Shown here piece by piece: positions 25,902-34,344 of a stretch of DNA of 52,361 nt. The translations under genes were made by a program, and so were the position numbers. The notes beneath the pieces were generated by a model. That model ran no database searches. It saw nothing but the letters and a program-made list of their open reading frames with translations, and was not told the DNA's origin. This DNA comes from a virus. The stretch lies in IMG/VR virus record IMGVR_UViG_3300046004_001366, positions 1-52,361 of that record, one strand, 5' to 3'. How positions within the stretch are numbered: position 1 is the stretch's first letter; every line of letters starts with the position of its first letter.

Positions 25902-28027
25902 TGTGCAACCGGTTGAGGCTGACTCGCGGCCATGAGTTGCTGCTCGGTGGGCAGGGTAAGAACGGTATCCACATCGCGGACTCCGTTCCCCTTGAGCCTT
26001 TGATGAAAGAGCGGAGCGAGATTCAGGCGAACTTCGGGAGGCAACTGATAGTACATTATCCCGGTTTGAATTGCCTGATCTGCCATAGCCACTTGCTGCT
26101 CGCCGTGCATACGGGTCAACTCAAGCCTGATTTGCCACTTGAATTGACGAAGGTCAGCGCCGGAAAGCTGCTTGATGAGTAGCGCGCCCTGGGGACCCAT
26201 GACATGAAATACCTCCTCGTCGCGAGCGTGAGCAACGGAGAGGTAGATGCAATCTTCAACCGCTTGAGCGATGCCAATCTCCAAGTGGGAGATGAGCGGG
26301 GCGAATTGTTCCTGTCCGCTGCGGTCGATGTTCTTCACGCCCGTAGCAAGCTTGGATGTGTCCAACCCGGCCATGGCGGCATCATTGGCATTCGCGACAC
26401 CAGAAAGGTTGGTCATCATCTGCTGCACGATGCCAAGCAACTCTTGCAGGGATGCGCCTTCAAAATCGTAGAGAGACACGACTTCGATGATATCCTCGAT
26501 GCGTGTCGTGGGATTGGCCTTGGTGTAAGTCTGCCCGCCATTCAGGACAAGCGCCGGATTGGCTGCGCCTTCCACGGTCAGTTTGGGATTCCAGCAAATG
26601 ACCTTGCCGGAGCGACTGGTGCTCATTTCCCATCGTGCAATCACCAAGTCGCTGAACCGCTGAAGTTGCCAGAAGGCACTAACGACGCTTTGACCATGCC
26701 AACGACCGTCCACCGGGTTCACGCGCACGGTGCGATACGGGCGGCGGCGGTTGCGATAGACGTTGGCAACATAGTCGATGAGGATTGGACGGTGCGTGTC
26801 CTTGTCGATCAAGACGACGATGTTCTCGCGCTGGCCGTCGTTGTTGGCATCAATCCACATGTGGCAGCGAATGGCATGTACCATTGCGTCACCACGCTGA
26901 GAGAGCTTCTCCATGCTGCTTTCTCCGAGAGATGCGCGGCCATCGCTGCCTTGGGCTTCTGTTTCGGTGGTGCGCCCGCTCACATCGCTCAAGAGAGCCA
27001 TGACCCGAGGATACTCCTTTTCATCCCACACGCCGATTTTCTCCAGCCTGCGAATGTAATCCTCGACGATCTCAATGGCCGGAATGTCGGTGTATTCGCC
27101 AATGAACTCCGCCTCGTCCAAGTTCTTGGCATTGAGAGGCACAAGCAAGTCGCGATGAGGAACGATCTCGATTTGTGGACCTGCATAAATGACGTTCTTC
27201 CGGCGCACCTTCGTTTCCAAGAAAGTGAGTTCTGCGAATGGCATTGGCGTTTCTCCATCGCGCTTGAGAACCATTCCCACTCCTTCAACAAGGGAGAACT
27301 CGTCTGTCTCGAAGATGTAATCACCATCATTCGCCAAAATTGGCTCTGCCGTGGTTGGATCAACGGCGACGTTGGCATAGGTCTCGTAATACTCGATGCG
27401 CTCGACTTCCTCGATGCGAAGCACGCACTCGCCACGGATGAAAGCTAACTCGACGGCTTTCTCGAACTGGCTCTTTGCCTGCGCTTCGTTGAGTTTGTAC
27501 TGTGCCCACTCATTCGCTGCCGTGGCAGTGTCCACGCTCAAGCCCTGCATTGAGGGAGGAACGGGGGAGGCTGCAACCCAGGGTTCACTTTGGAAAAAGT
27601 AGTTCTGCGCACGGGCGATCATCTGCTGAACAAAGCGCCGGGTGTGCGGTAGGTGGACGTTTTGCCCTTCGGCATAGATGCCGCCGACGAGACGCTTCCT
27701 CCAGTCAAATTTCTGGTGATAGACGAGATCCCACAAATCCCGCTGCGCCATGAACTTCATGCCCTCGACGCTCATGGGGTCTCCGCCTATGTCGTGCGTG
27801 AACTCAGGATCATCGAAACGACCACTGTTGCGCCCTGACTCGTTTTCTAGCTCAAGGGCAAAGTTGAGCGCTTTTTGGACAACAAACTCTTCCTGCTCTC
27901 GCGTGAGTTCAAGCCCACCTTGGAAGATGGCGATTGGCTCATGCGGATTTTCTTCCGTGGGAGTGTGGTCAGTGACGGGAACCCGTTGGAGAAACGCGGC
28001 GATCTGTGTGTCTGCGTTGTGGAGCAT
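25898..28027 (-). CDS. Portal (head-tail connector) protein
   Basis: 709 residues, a typical length for large podoviral portals. Recognisable features: N-terminal helices around RDLWDLVYHQKFDWRKRLVG; a central beta-rich wing (residues about 200-330); the stem and crown region with YRTVRVNPVDGRWHGQSVVS; and FEGASLQELLGIVQQMMTNL followed by SGVANANDAAMAGLDTSKLA, matching podovirus connector proteins in which a conserved helix precedes a Met/Thr-rich tunnel loop. It would form the dodecameric ring through which DNA is packaged and ejected. It lies on the minus strand behind replication genes, about 20 kb from terL. The start ATG is preceded by AACCTCCTATG. Confidence 0.8.
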   Translation of the reverse strand: MLHNADTQIAAFLQRVPVTDHTPTEENPHEPIAIFQGGLELTREQEEFVVQKALNFALELENESGRNSGRFDDPEFTHDIGGDPMSVEGMKFMAQRDLWDLVYHQKFDWRKRLVGGIYAEGQNVHLPHTRRFVQQMIARAQNYFFQSEPWVAASPVPPSMQGLSVDTATAANEWAQYKLNEAQAKSQFEKAVELAFIRGECVLRIEEVERIEYYETYANVAVDPTTAEPILANDGDYIFETDEFSLVEGVGMVLKRDGETPMPFAELTFLETKVRRKNVIYAGPQIEIVPHRDLLVPLNAKNLDEAEFIGEYTDIPAIEIVEDYIRRLEKIGVWDEKEYPRVMALLSDVSGRTTETEAQGSDGRASLGESSMEKLSQRGDAMVHAIRCHMWIDANNDGQRENIVVLIDKDTHRPILIDYVANVYRNRRRPYRTVRVNPVDGRWHGQSVVSAFWQLQRFSDLVIARWEMSTSRSGKVICWNPKLTVEGAANPALVLNGGQTYTKANPTTRIEDIIEVVSLYDFEGASLQELLGIVQQMMTNLSGVANANDAAMAGLDTSKLATGVKNIDRSGQEQFAPLISHLEIGIAQAVEDCIYLSVAHARDEEVFHVMGPQGALLIKQLSGADLRQFKWQIRLELTRMHGEQQVAMADQAIQTGIMYYQLPPEVRLNLAPLFHQRLKGNGVRDVDTVLTLPTEQQLMAASQPQPVAQ

Positions 28028-28033
28028 AGGAGG

Positions 28034-28156
28034 TTATATTCCTTCATTATCCGTTCCTATCAAGACCGGATATTGAAGAGCCTGCCGCCGGTTCCAAGGC
28101 TCCTCTTGCGATGAGCCAAGCAGAGAAGGTGAACCAGCGGCAGGCAAGGGGTTCAT
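28034..28156 (-). CDS. Tiny hypothetical protein filling the gap before the portal (40 aa)
   Basis: The ATG overlaps the stop of the Tad2-like gene (ATGA) and the TAA lies six bases before the portal ATG, so the frame fills the gap exactly. The product is polar: MNPLPAAGSPSLLGSSQEEP followed by WNRRQALQYPVLIGTDNEGI. The segment LGSSQEEP and its DNA closely resemble LGSSKEEP in the zinc-knuckle protein at 36600-36776, suggesting a duplicated fragment. Function unknown. Confidence 0.5.
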   Translation of the reverse strand: MNPLPAAGSPSLLGSSQEEPWNRRQALQYPVLIGTDNEGI

Positions 28157-28752
28157 TCGATGATCTGCCAATCTTCAGCGAGCATGTCGGTTTGAGAGGC
28201 AAGCCAGCCGGTCAGCACCTTTTTATCCGCCGTGAACATTCGGATTGAGCCGAGTGCATCGAAGGTCTCGCCGCCAAGTTCAGATTCGATCACGGCTCGA
28301 AGCGCTGGATCGTGGATAACCTTCGTCGGAATGCCGTCACTGGCAGGCAGCAGGAACAGAAACATCCCTTTACCATTCCAGCCACTCCGAGCCACACGCT
28401 TGCCAAGTTTGAGGGCGACAATAGCTTCCCCGAAAGTGAGATGGCCGGAGATCGGGATGAGGGGCATGTATCCTTCCTCGAAAGCCTGCGCCGGGCTGAT
28501 GCTCATGTAACCGTCGTTGTAGCGAACGAAGTAATCCCCGACTTGAGGCTTGTGCTTGGACACAAATTCATCAGAGACGATGATAACAGGCGCGTTTGCG
28601 TCATCTCCAAGATACAGAGGAGTTTCACCAGTGATAACTTGAGGAGCGATGCCGGTGATTTTCTCAGCTTCAACAATCTTGTGGGACTTCCAACGGTGCA
28701 AAGGTCGGTGTATGACATTTTCAGGGATGGGGGGTGTGGATGTATCGTTCAT
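28153..28752 (-). CDS. tad2: Tad2-like anti-Thoeris protein (DUF2829) with N-terminal extra domain
   Basis: 199 residues from the ATG at 28752 (preceded by ACCACCATG); a TTG at 28827 would extend it. The C-terminal half (about 104-199) is a DUF2829 domain: LTFGEAIVALKLGKRVARSG followed by WNGKGMFLFLLPASDG, and the ending TGWLASQTDMLAEDWQIIE. Tad2 proteins of this family bind the gcADPR signal made by Thoeris immune systems and so block NADase activation. The N-terminal half holds a small domain (FVSKHKPQVGDYFVRYNDG, then FEEGYMPLIPI) that often precedes DUF2829 in phages. The gene sits between the helicase loader and the portal. The family call is strong; anti-Thoeris action in this host is inferred. 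Confidence 0.8.
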   Translation of the reverse strand: MNDTSTPPIPENVIHRPLHRWKSHKIVEAEKITGIAPQVITGETPLYLGDDANAPVIIVSDEFVSKHKPQVGDYFVRYNDGYMSISPAQAFEEGYMPLIPISGHLTFGEAIVALKLGKRVARSGWNGKGMFLFLLPASDGIPTKVIHDPALRAVIESELGGETFDALGSIRMFTADKKVLTGWLASQTDMLAEDWQIIE

Positions 28753-28823
28753 GGTGGTGCTTTTTGGTTCAGAGGGCGCAGGCGGAATTGCCTGTGATGC
28801 CCTCAAATTGGTTTCTGGTGAGT

Positions 28824-29657
28824 TCAAAAGTTGCTCGCCTCATCATCGTCGGTGCCGCGCATGGAATCCCATTCGCCGTAGCACAGAGCCACGCCACCGG
28901 AACGCAGCCGGTCAACGATACGACTGCCCAGCCACTTCTTGACTTCCGTAGCGATGGCATTGCCAAGGAGGATCGACGGCAACCCGTTTTTGTGGCGACG
29001 GTCCAAGATGGCGAAAAGAATCTCCTCGCCATCCTTGGGCAAGTCAGTGAGGCAAATCTCATCCAGCACCAGCAACGCAGCCGTTGCGTAGGTCCGCACA
29101 ATCGCCTCCGTGGTGTCGGTCTTGTAGGCGCGATGATAGTCAGCGAACAGGCGGGCGCATTCGGCCCAGGAGACGGACTTGCCCTTGACGATGTACTGAA
29201 TGGCTACCGCTGCCGCAAGGTGTCCCTTCCCTATCCCCGGAGTCCCGGCCAAGATCAAGTTGCGCAAGCCTCCTGCTGCAAAGATGGAGGTCTTCTCCAA
29301 GAACGTGCTCGGATGAGCATAGCCTTTGCCCTCTTTGACGTGATTACGCTCGATCAAGAAATTGCTGAGAGTCGCGTGCCTTACGTCGGCTGGAATGCCT
29401 GCGGCTATCACCCGCTTCTTGCAGCGCTCAAGGAATGCCTCATGCTCACAGGTGGCACAGACATAAACCAGTTTGCCCGCCTGCCATGATGCTTCCCGGT
29501 TGAGCGCATTGAGCATTCCGCCATGGATGCCGCAAGGCATGGCTGCGGGGGCTGCGTCGATTTCCTGCTCGAACGCTATGCTTCGGGCACGAACGATTTC
29601 AAGCAGTCGGTCAAGGCTGTGCAGGGAGAAGGCTGAATCTGGTATTTCGGTGGTCAT
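28824..29657 (-). CDS. DnaC/IstB-like replicative helicase loader (AAA+ ATPase)
   Basis: 277 residues from the ATG at 29657, four bases after the upstream stop; the frame is open to 29717. The N-terminal part has a possible zinc site (CGIHGG and CATCEH, about residues 42-70). The AAA+ core has Walker A GTPGIGKGHLA, in which a Gly replaces the usual Thr/Ser after Lys, and Walker B ALLVLDEICLTD, followed by a sensor-like SILLGNAIATEV. The length and the pairing with a DUF1376 replication protein match DnaC-like loaders that deliver the host or phage DnaB helicase to the origin. The K-G variation could weaken ATPase activity. Confidence 0.8.
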   Translation of the reverse strand: MTTEIPDSAFSLHSLDRLLEIVRARSIAFEQEIDAAPAAMPCGIHGGMLNALNREASWQAGKLVYVCATCEHEAFLERCKKRVIAAGIPADVRHATLSNFLIERNHVKEGKGYAHPSTFLEKTSIFAAGGLRNLILAGTPGIGKGHLAAAVAIQYIVKGKSVSWAECARLFADYHRAYKTDTTEAIVRTYATAALLVLDEICLTDLPKDGEEILFAILDRRHKNGLPSILLGNAIATEVKKWLGSRIVDRLRSGGVALCYGEWDSMRGTDDDEASNF

Positions 29658-29661
29658 AAAT

Positions 29662-30420
29662 TTAGAATTTGCCGATTTCTTCCGGTGTTTTGCCGCGTGT
29701 GTGCGATTCTGCGTCATAGGCCGGGTGACGAGGCGGACGGGTGCCGCTGGCTTGTTTCTGGCTTGGAAGCCACTTCTGCGCTTTCCAGTTCCTCATGCCC
29801 GCCTGCCAGTCCTTGCTTGGGTTGCTGCCGTTCTTCCATCCGTTCGCCGTCCAGTGGTCGAACATCGCAGAGCCATCACTAGCCGGTTGACCTATTTCGA
29901 CGGCGAAGGCTTCGAGTTCCTCTCGCGTCCCCTTGGCTTTTGATTTTGCCAAAGGGATTACAGGGATAACTTCCGAAGGAAGTAATAGAGACTGAGACTG
30001 AGAAGAGACTGAGACTGAGAGCTTTTCCAATTGAAAGCCGTCGCTTTTCTTTTCGCTTAACCCATTAGAAAGCGGTGGGTTTATTTGGCTATCATTTGGC
30101 TTTTTCGGTCTGCCGCCTTTTTTTCCGTTCTCGCTTTGGGTTTTGCGATAGTCGTTCAACTCTTCGCGAAGTGACTCCATTCGTTGATTAGCAAGCGTTA
30201 AGCCATCTTCCGAGGTAACAAACTTGGCAATGACATCGACCAGTTTGGATGCCTTGATGCCCGTGATTCTCTCGATCTTTGCCGAGTTATTTGGGACGCT
30301 TCCTTGCTGCCACTGGTAGCAGAGTAGCCGGATATATGCGCCGACTTCATGCGCCTCCATGAGCATGGTGCCGCCAATAAAATCAGCGGGATAGAATTGG
30401 AATGATGGAGATGTCTTCAT
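29662..30420 (-). CDS. DUF1376-type replication initiation/primosomal protein
   Basis: 252 residues from the ATG at 30420; an upstream start at 30435 would overlap the preceding gene. The N-terminus SPSFQFYPADFIGGTMLMEA followed by HEVGAYIRLLCYQWQQG is the DUF1376 signature, a winged-helix domain found in phage replication proteins next to dnaC. The middle has a basic linker (NGKKGGRPKKPND) and a Ser-rich stretch. The C-terminus has the SKDWQAGMRNWKAQKWLPSQ element typical of O-like or DnaT-like replication proteins. It probably binds the origin and recruits the loader encoded immediately downstream. Confidence 0.8.
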   Translation of the reverse strand: MKTSPSFQFYPADFIGGTMLMEAHEVGAYIRLLCYQWQQGSVPNNSAKIERITGIKASKLVDVIAKFVTSEDGLTLANQRMESLREELNDYRKTQSENGKKGGRPKKPNDSQINPPLSNGLSEKKSDGFQLEKLSVSVSSQSQSLLLPSEVIPVIPLAKSKAKGTREELEAFAVEIGQPASDGSAMFDHWTANGWKNGSNPSKDWQAGMRNWKAQKWLPSQKQASGTRPPRHPAYDAESHTRGKTPEEIGKF

Positions 30421-30424
30421 AATT

Positions 30425-30643
30425 TTATCTGGCAAGCCTCCACCAAGAGCGCTGCTTGATGGTTGAGGTTCGATGCTCGATGTAACCTTTTTTGCACAAC
30501 GCTCGAAGGATCACACAGGCGTTGTTTTGACAGCATCCAAACCAACTGCTGATTTCTCGCGTGGTGGGAAGGCGGTCCTCTTGGTGATGGAAATCCTTCA
30601 AGAACTCGAGTACTGCCTCTTGGCGTGGCGTTAGTTCAGTCAT
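30425..30643 (-). CDS. LexA-type winged-helix DNA-binding protein (72 aa)
   Basis: The whole protein is one winged-helix domain like the N-terminus of LexA: LTPRQEAVLEFLKDFHHQ, then PTTREISSWFGC and ILRALCKKGYIEHR. No peptidase domain is present, so it is not an autocleaving repressor. It could regulate the replication genes or help at the origin. It is preceded on the minus strand by a long hairpin (30663-30727) and ends five bases before the DUF1376 gene. Confidence 0.7.
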   Translation of the reverse strand: MTELTPRQEAVLEFLKDFHHQEDRLPTTREISSWFGCCQNNACVILRALCKKGYIEHRTSTIKQRSWWRLAR

Positions 30644-30662
30644 GGTCAGCCCTTAAAATGGC

Positions 30663-30727
30663 GCTCCCCACACAGAACAGAGGTCGAAAACCGTATCGCT
30701 CGGTATTTCTCTGTTCTGGCGGGGAGC
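30663..30727. terminator. Long structured hairpin, possible terminator or attenuator
   Basis: GCTCCCC (30663-30669) pairs with GGGGAGC (30721-30727), AGAACAGAG (30674-30682) with CTCTGTTCT (30709-30717), and an inner CCG/CGG step closes the loop. On the + strand it is followed by TTTTTG, on the minus strand by CATTTTAAGG. It lies in the 190-base gap between the helicase gene and the LexA-like gene, inside the leftward operon. Intergenic sequence on the far side (30728-30833) shows nothing else clear. Confidence 0.65.
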
Positions 30728-30833
30728 TTTTTGTTGTCTGACATTGCGATAATTCCGTTTCGACGCGGTGGGCTAAAATACTTGGAAGATTGACACTGCA
30801 AAGAGTTTTATCCGTTTTTGATGGTTCTGGATA

Positions 30834-32528
30834 TTAGAAGCGGGCAGAAGCCGCCATTGAGCCGTCGTTGATGGTGGCAATACGAAGCATCTTCTGGCGT
30901 GTGCGATGAATCATCTTCTCGGTCATGCTGCCCGCTACGAAGGGGATAAACTGCTGACTGGCTGATTTGCCGCCAACACGGTCAACCCGTCCCGTGGCCT
31001 GCTCCATTTTGATAACGTGATCCGTTGGCATGATGTAGGAGACCCGTGCGCGCCAGCCATTGACATCGTGCAGCGAAACGGAAGCGCCCCCGGCTCCAAT
31101 GTTGTTGACGAGAACGTGTTGCCTGTCCGCCTGAAACTCCCGCTCCCAATACTGCCGCTTCTTCAAGGGCTGCCCACCATAGAACCCGGCAGAGGTGTTC
31201 AGCAGCTTCGACAGTCCAATGCGGGACTCATTGAAGTTCATAAACACGGCGACGCTTTTCCCGTCGCGCACGTCTTTCTTGATGCGGTCGGCCAGATACG
31301 GCACCAGCAGCATTTCACACTTCTTCCACATCTGCATGTGAGCCTGCTGCTCTTTGATGCGGAGTTGCGGAGCGCTCATTTGCAGGGCGAGACGACGAAG
31401 CATGTCCTCGGTGGCTTTCCATTCAGCTTCAACCTTCGCGGCTTCGGGAATATCGAATGGCAGCGTTTCAATGGTGGTCTCGGGGCATTCTTCGCCCAAG
31501 TCCTGCTTCCTAACGCGAGCGCCACGCCACGGGAAAAGCTGAGTGTTGATGCGCAACAGGTGGTGGTGCTTACCGTCCCACACATAGCTTTTCCCTTTGT
31601 TGTAACAGCCATGGTTCACAAGGAAGCGATGCCAATCGTCATCGCCCTTGTGCAATCCTGAAATGCGCCCGGCAAAGCGCATCTCAATCGGGGATGTTGC
31701 TATGGTGGCTGAAGCGACAATGATCGGTATGCCCTGGCGGACTGCCGCCGAACAACAGCGCACAGTCAACGTGTCGTCATGCCTCAATGCCTGCGCTTCA
31801 TCCAGAATGATCACGATTTCGCCCGGGTGCTTCCATGTGAATTTGCCCGTGGCATCCATGGTCGCGATGTGATCACGGAAACCACCGCGAACCGCTTCAT
31901 AAGTCGAGATGAAATGCGGAGTGATGCCGAAGTGCTCGCAGGCGCGTTGCCAGCCTGCCGCCCCGACAGTCGGGCAAAGGATAGCCGGGTCGCGCCCCGT
32001 GGCGATGGCGGCAGCGAGATCCTGATAGGTCTTGCCAATGCCCATGTCTGAGAAGTCCACAGCGCCGGGGTATCCCCATTCTGCCCGGCCCTGCATCAGC
32101 GCACGGTAAATCTGGCGGGTTGGTATCACCTGATACCCGCGCAACTTCGCCTCGATTTCGCTCGGCAGGTCAGGCAGCACGATTTGACGAGGCGCAGGAG
32201 CGCTTAACGCTAGGGGTTGATCGGTTGGTGCTTTCCCAAGTGCGATTATCTTCTCGCGGCCAACAGGAGTCAGGGTCAAGCCAGCGGGAGTCTCAAGGAG
32301 CCACTGACGCAAGAACCAAGCGCCGTTGAGTAGGCAGGTTGAAAAGCCGCGCTCCAACCATGCGCGCTTGTGCTTTACCCATGCCTGCTTGAAGGCAAAA
32401 TCATGGCTGATACCAATCTTGAGTTCACGAAACCGGCAGGTGCCGTCACGGGTCAGCTTTTGATGGAGCGGAGGCAAGGCTAGCCATTGCAACTCCACGG
32501 GTGGAGATGGGTCGGTAATGATGCTCAT
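30834..32528 (-). CDS. SNF2-type SF2 DNA helicase/translocase
   Basis: 564 residues. Walker A DMGIGKT (161-167), motif Ia-like ILCPTVGAAGW, DEAQ (243-246), SAT (273-275), a C-terminal lobe and motif VI QATGRVDRVGGKS near 516-528 give a complete ATPase. The N-terminal 150 residues are a phage-specific extension. Such helicases in replication operons probably remodel forks or recombination intermediates, or open the origin. A strong SD-like AAAGGAGG precedes the ATG, which overlaps the stop of the upstream recombinase (ATGA), so the two are translationally coupled. Confidence 0.85.
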   Translation of the reverse strand: MSIITDPSPPVELQWLALPPLHQKLTRDGTCRFRELKIGISHDFAFKQAWVKHKRAWLERGFSTCLLNGAWFLRQWLLETPAGLTLTPVGREKIIALGKAPTDQPLALSAPAPRQIVLPDLPSEIEAKLRGYQVIPTRQIYRALMQGRAEWGYPGAVDFSDMGIGKTYQDLAAAIATGRDPAILCPTVGAAGWQRACEHFGITPHFISTYEAVRGGFRDHIATMDATGKFTWKHPGEIVIILDEAQALRHDDTLTVRCCSAAVRQGIPIIVASATIATSPIEMRFAGRISGLHKGDDDWHRFLVNHGCYNKGKSYVWDGKHHHLLRINTQLFPWRGARVRKQDLGEECPETTIETLPFDIPEAAKVEAEWKATEDMLRRLALQMSAPQLRIKEQQAHMQMWKKCEMLLVPYLADRIKKDVRDGKSVAVFMNFNESRIGLSKLLNTSAGFYGGQPLKKRQYWEREFQADRQHVLVNNIGAGGASVSLHDVNGWRARVSYIMPTDHVIKMEQATGRVDRVGGKSASQQFIPFVAGSMTEKMIHRTRQKMLRIATINDGSMAASARF

Positions 32529-33541
32529 GCTACCCTCCTTTCAAAAGGCGTGATGTTTGGCGCGCTGTGATTATGTGCTTGGTCCATTGGGCTGGTTCTA
32601 CGTGTTGTCAGGCGAGGGAGGCAGTGAGCGTAAATTTGTGTCGTCGTGACATGCTTGTGACCCATCACCTCTTGAAGTTCCTGAATAGGCATTCCCGACA
32701 TAAGCATTTCGGTGGCAAAGGAGTGTCTCAATGAATGGACGGTGACACGCTGATTGCCGCTCCATAAGCGAACCGCTGCCGAGATGGCCTTGCCTAACGT
32801 ATCACGGTGGACATGATGCCTGCGCACAATGCCAGAACGCGGGTCGCGGCTCTCTGTATTACCAGCCCATACCCAAAACCAAGGCCAATCCTTGCCGGTG
32901 AACTTGGTAGATGGAACTTCAACACCAGGACGATCATTGCGGCGGTCATGCTCCCACACTGCCCGCATCCGCTGCTCCTGCTCTTTGAGCGCTGGAATAC
33001 ACGACTCAGGCAGGAATGTGACACGGTCCTTATCCCCCTTCCCTGATCTGATTACAATCTGCCGTTGCGCATAGTGAATATCCTTCCAGCGCAGGCTAGC
33101 AAGATCGTGACTGCGTAACCCGGAGCCATAGCCAATCTCCGCCATGAGCCGGTTTTGACCTTTCATGCAGGCAAGTAGCGCCATCATGTCCTCATGCGCT
33201 AACCACACGGGGAGTTTCTTGGGCCTGCGCGCCTTCGCCCAAGTCCCAAGATCACCTAACGGCTTCTCAATGACATGACGATAATAGAACACCAATGCAT
33301 TACGAAACAGGTTCTCGGAAGCGATTGACCAATGACGGGCCTTTGACTCCACGTACAGCCGCGCCAGTTCCTCGGGTGGCAGGGCCGCAAATCCCGGAAC
33401 TCTCACAGAAAAACGCATGAAGGCGCGGAGATGCCCTGTGTAACTGCTCTCCGTTGTGATTGCCCGTGCGCTCTTCGATGTCGCCATGACAACCCGCATA
33501 CGTTGAATGCGTTGCTCGATGATGTGTTCGTAGTTTGTCAT
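32525..33541 (-). CDS. Tyrosine recombinase, integron-integrase-like
   Basis: 338 residues. The N-terminal SAM-like DNA-binding domain (about 25-105) is followed by a catalytic domain with Arg143 (GSGLRSHDLASLRW), Lys near 168-171 (SGKGDKDR), His269-x-x-Arg272 (HSLRHSFAT), His295 (GHKHV) and nucleophile Tyr304 (TQIYAH). All catalytic residues are present. An insertion before the HxxR box (DPRSGIVRRHHVHRDTL) resembles the extra motif of IntI integrases. It could resolve phage multimers, integrate, or act at a non-canonical site. It lies inside the replication operon, away from the other integrase. Confidence 0.9.
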   Translation of the reverse strand: MTNYEHIIEQRIQRMRVVMATSKSARAITTESSYTGHLRAFMRFSVRVPGFAALPPEELARLYVESKARHWSIASENLFRNALVFYYRHVIEKPLGDLGTWAKARRPKKLPVWLAHEDMMALLACMKGQNRLMAEIGYGSGLRSHDLASLRWKDIHYAQRQIVIRSGKGDKDRVTFLPESCIPALKEQEQRMRAVWEHDRRNDRPGVEVPSTKFTGKDWPWFWVWAGNTESRDPRSGIVRRHHVHRDTLGKAISAAVRLWSGNQRVTVHSLRHSFATEMLMSGMPIQELQEVMGHKHVTTTQIYAHCLPRLTTRRTSPMDQAHNHSAPNITPFERRVA

Positions 33542-33566
33542 ATTATTGCGAAGTTCTTCCGTAGAA

Positions 33567-33815
33567 TCATCTGTTCTGAGAATCCAAGACGCGGCGGGCT
33601 TCTTCCAGATACGTCCAGTTGATGCCTTCCCGGTCGGTGATGCGGATTGACGCGCCTTCCGCCCATAGAATCGCCTTGCGGAGAGCCTCTTTCAGTTGTT
33701 CGCGTGCGATGAAGTGATGCACGGCTTCTTCTTGGTGCGCAGTCAGCTCTTTTTTGAGTATGCTGTTTTCGTGTTCCAGCAGCTTGTTTTTCTCTTCTGG
33801 GGTGTATTGATACAT
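33567..33815 (-). CDS. Small coiled-coil hypothetical protein (82 aa)
   Basis: Begins MYQYTPEEKNKLLEHENS, a charged helix, then a second helical part ending LEEARRVLDSQNR. No signal, membrane segment or known motif. The ATG is preceded by ATAACCACCATG. Another minus-strand frame overlaps this gene (33538-33915) but is Arg/Pro-rich and judged a shadow. Function not recognised. Confidence 0.6.
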   Translation of the reverse strand: MYQYTPEEKNKLLEHENSILKKELTAHQEEAVHHFIAREQLKEALRKAILWAEGASIRITDREGINWTYLEEARRVLDSQNR

Positions 33816-33820
33816 GGTGG

Positions 33821-34192
33821 TTATTCGGGCTGATTCTCAGAACAAGCCGCGTCATCCGACGGCGATAACGCTCCGGTTTGTTTTCGGGCATCTGCGTCGC
33901 CGCGGATGCGCTCATCGTTGGGCGGCTCGGCTGGCGCTTCGGGTTGTTCGTCCATTGCCTGCTGCCGTTGCATTTCCGTGTAGTATTCTTCTTCGGACGG
34001 CTCTTGGGGCTTTGGCCGCTGTGCCCAAAGTTCAGCAGAGGCCGCGCTTTCAGCGTCCTGTCCGTTGTAGTAGCGGTCTTGCACTCGGTCTGGGTCTATG
34101 CGGTCAGTATTGCCACCGCTTCTCCACACCTCGTAGAAGACATCACTCTCGTATCTCCGTTGTTCTTCGCGTCTTTCTTCGTAGGATTTCAT
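33821..34192 (-). CDS. Acidic, charged hypothetical protein (123 aa)
   Basis: A very polar sequence starting MKSYEERREEQRRYESDVFY, with a Pro/Glu-rich low-complexity C-terminal half. Probably largely disordered after an N-terminal helix. No known motif. It lies downstream of a hairpin (34303-34335) and upstream of the recombinase operon segment. Function unknown. Confidence 0.6.
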   Translation of the reverse strand: MKSYEERREEQRRYESDVFYEVWRSGGNTDRIDPDRVQDRYYNGQDAESAASAELWAQRPKPQEPSEEEYYTEMQRQQAMDEQPEAPAEPPNDERIRGDADARKQTGALSPSDDAACSENQPE

Positions 34193-34302
34193 ATTCGTTT
34201 ATCGTTGATTCGCCGCCCAACCAGTCACTTCAGCGAACCCGGCTGGGCGCTCTGGTTAGCAATCGGAGCGTCACTCGCGCCGGGTCGCTGAGTTCCATCG
34301 TT

Positions 34303-34335
34303 CCACCAAGAAAGGGATCGGCCCTTCCTTGGTGG
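34303..34335. promoter_or_regulatory. Intra-operon RNA hairpin A
   Basis: CCACCAAG pairs with CTTGGTGG, then an A/C mismatch, then AAGGG with CCCTT around the loop ATCGG. It starts nine bases after the stop of the gene at 34345-34632 (minus strand) and has no T-run, so it may be a processing or stability element rather than a terminator. Architecture matches the hairpin at 35282-35313. The rest of the 34193-34344 gap shows no gene. Confidence 0.6.
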
Positions 34336-34344
34336 CAGTTCGGT

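Noticed and set aside
26204-27448. Long + strand frame (414 codons) opposite the portal gene
   Set aside because: Antisense shadow of a well-supported portal gene; the codons mirror the portal codons and no start context or family is recognisable.
33538-33915. Minus-strand frame of 125 codons overlapping two small genes
   Set aside because: Arg/His/Pro-rich product typical of a shadow frame; the two genes it overlaps have better composition and start contexts.
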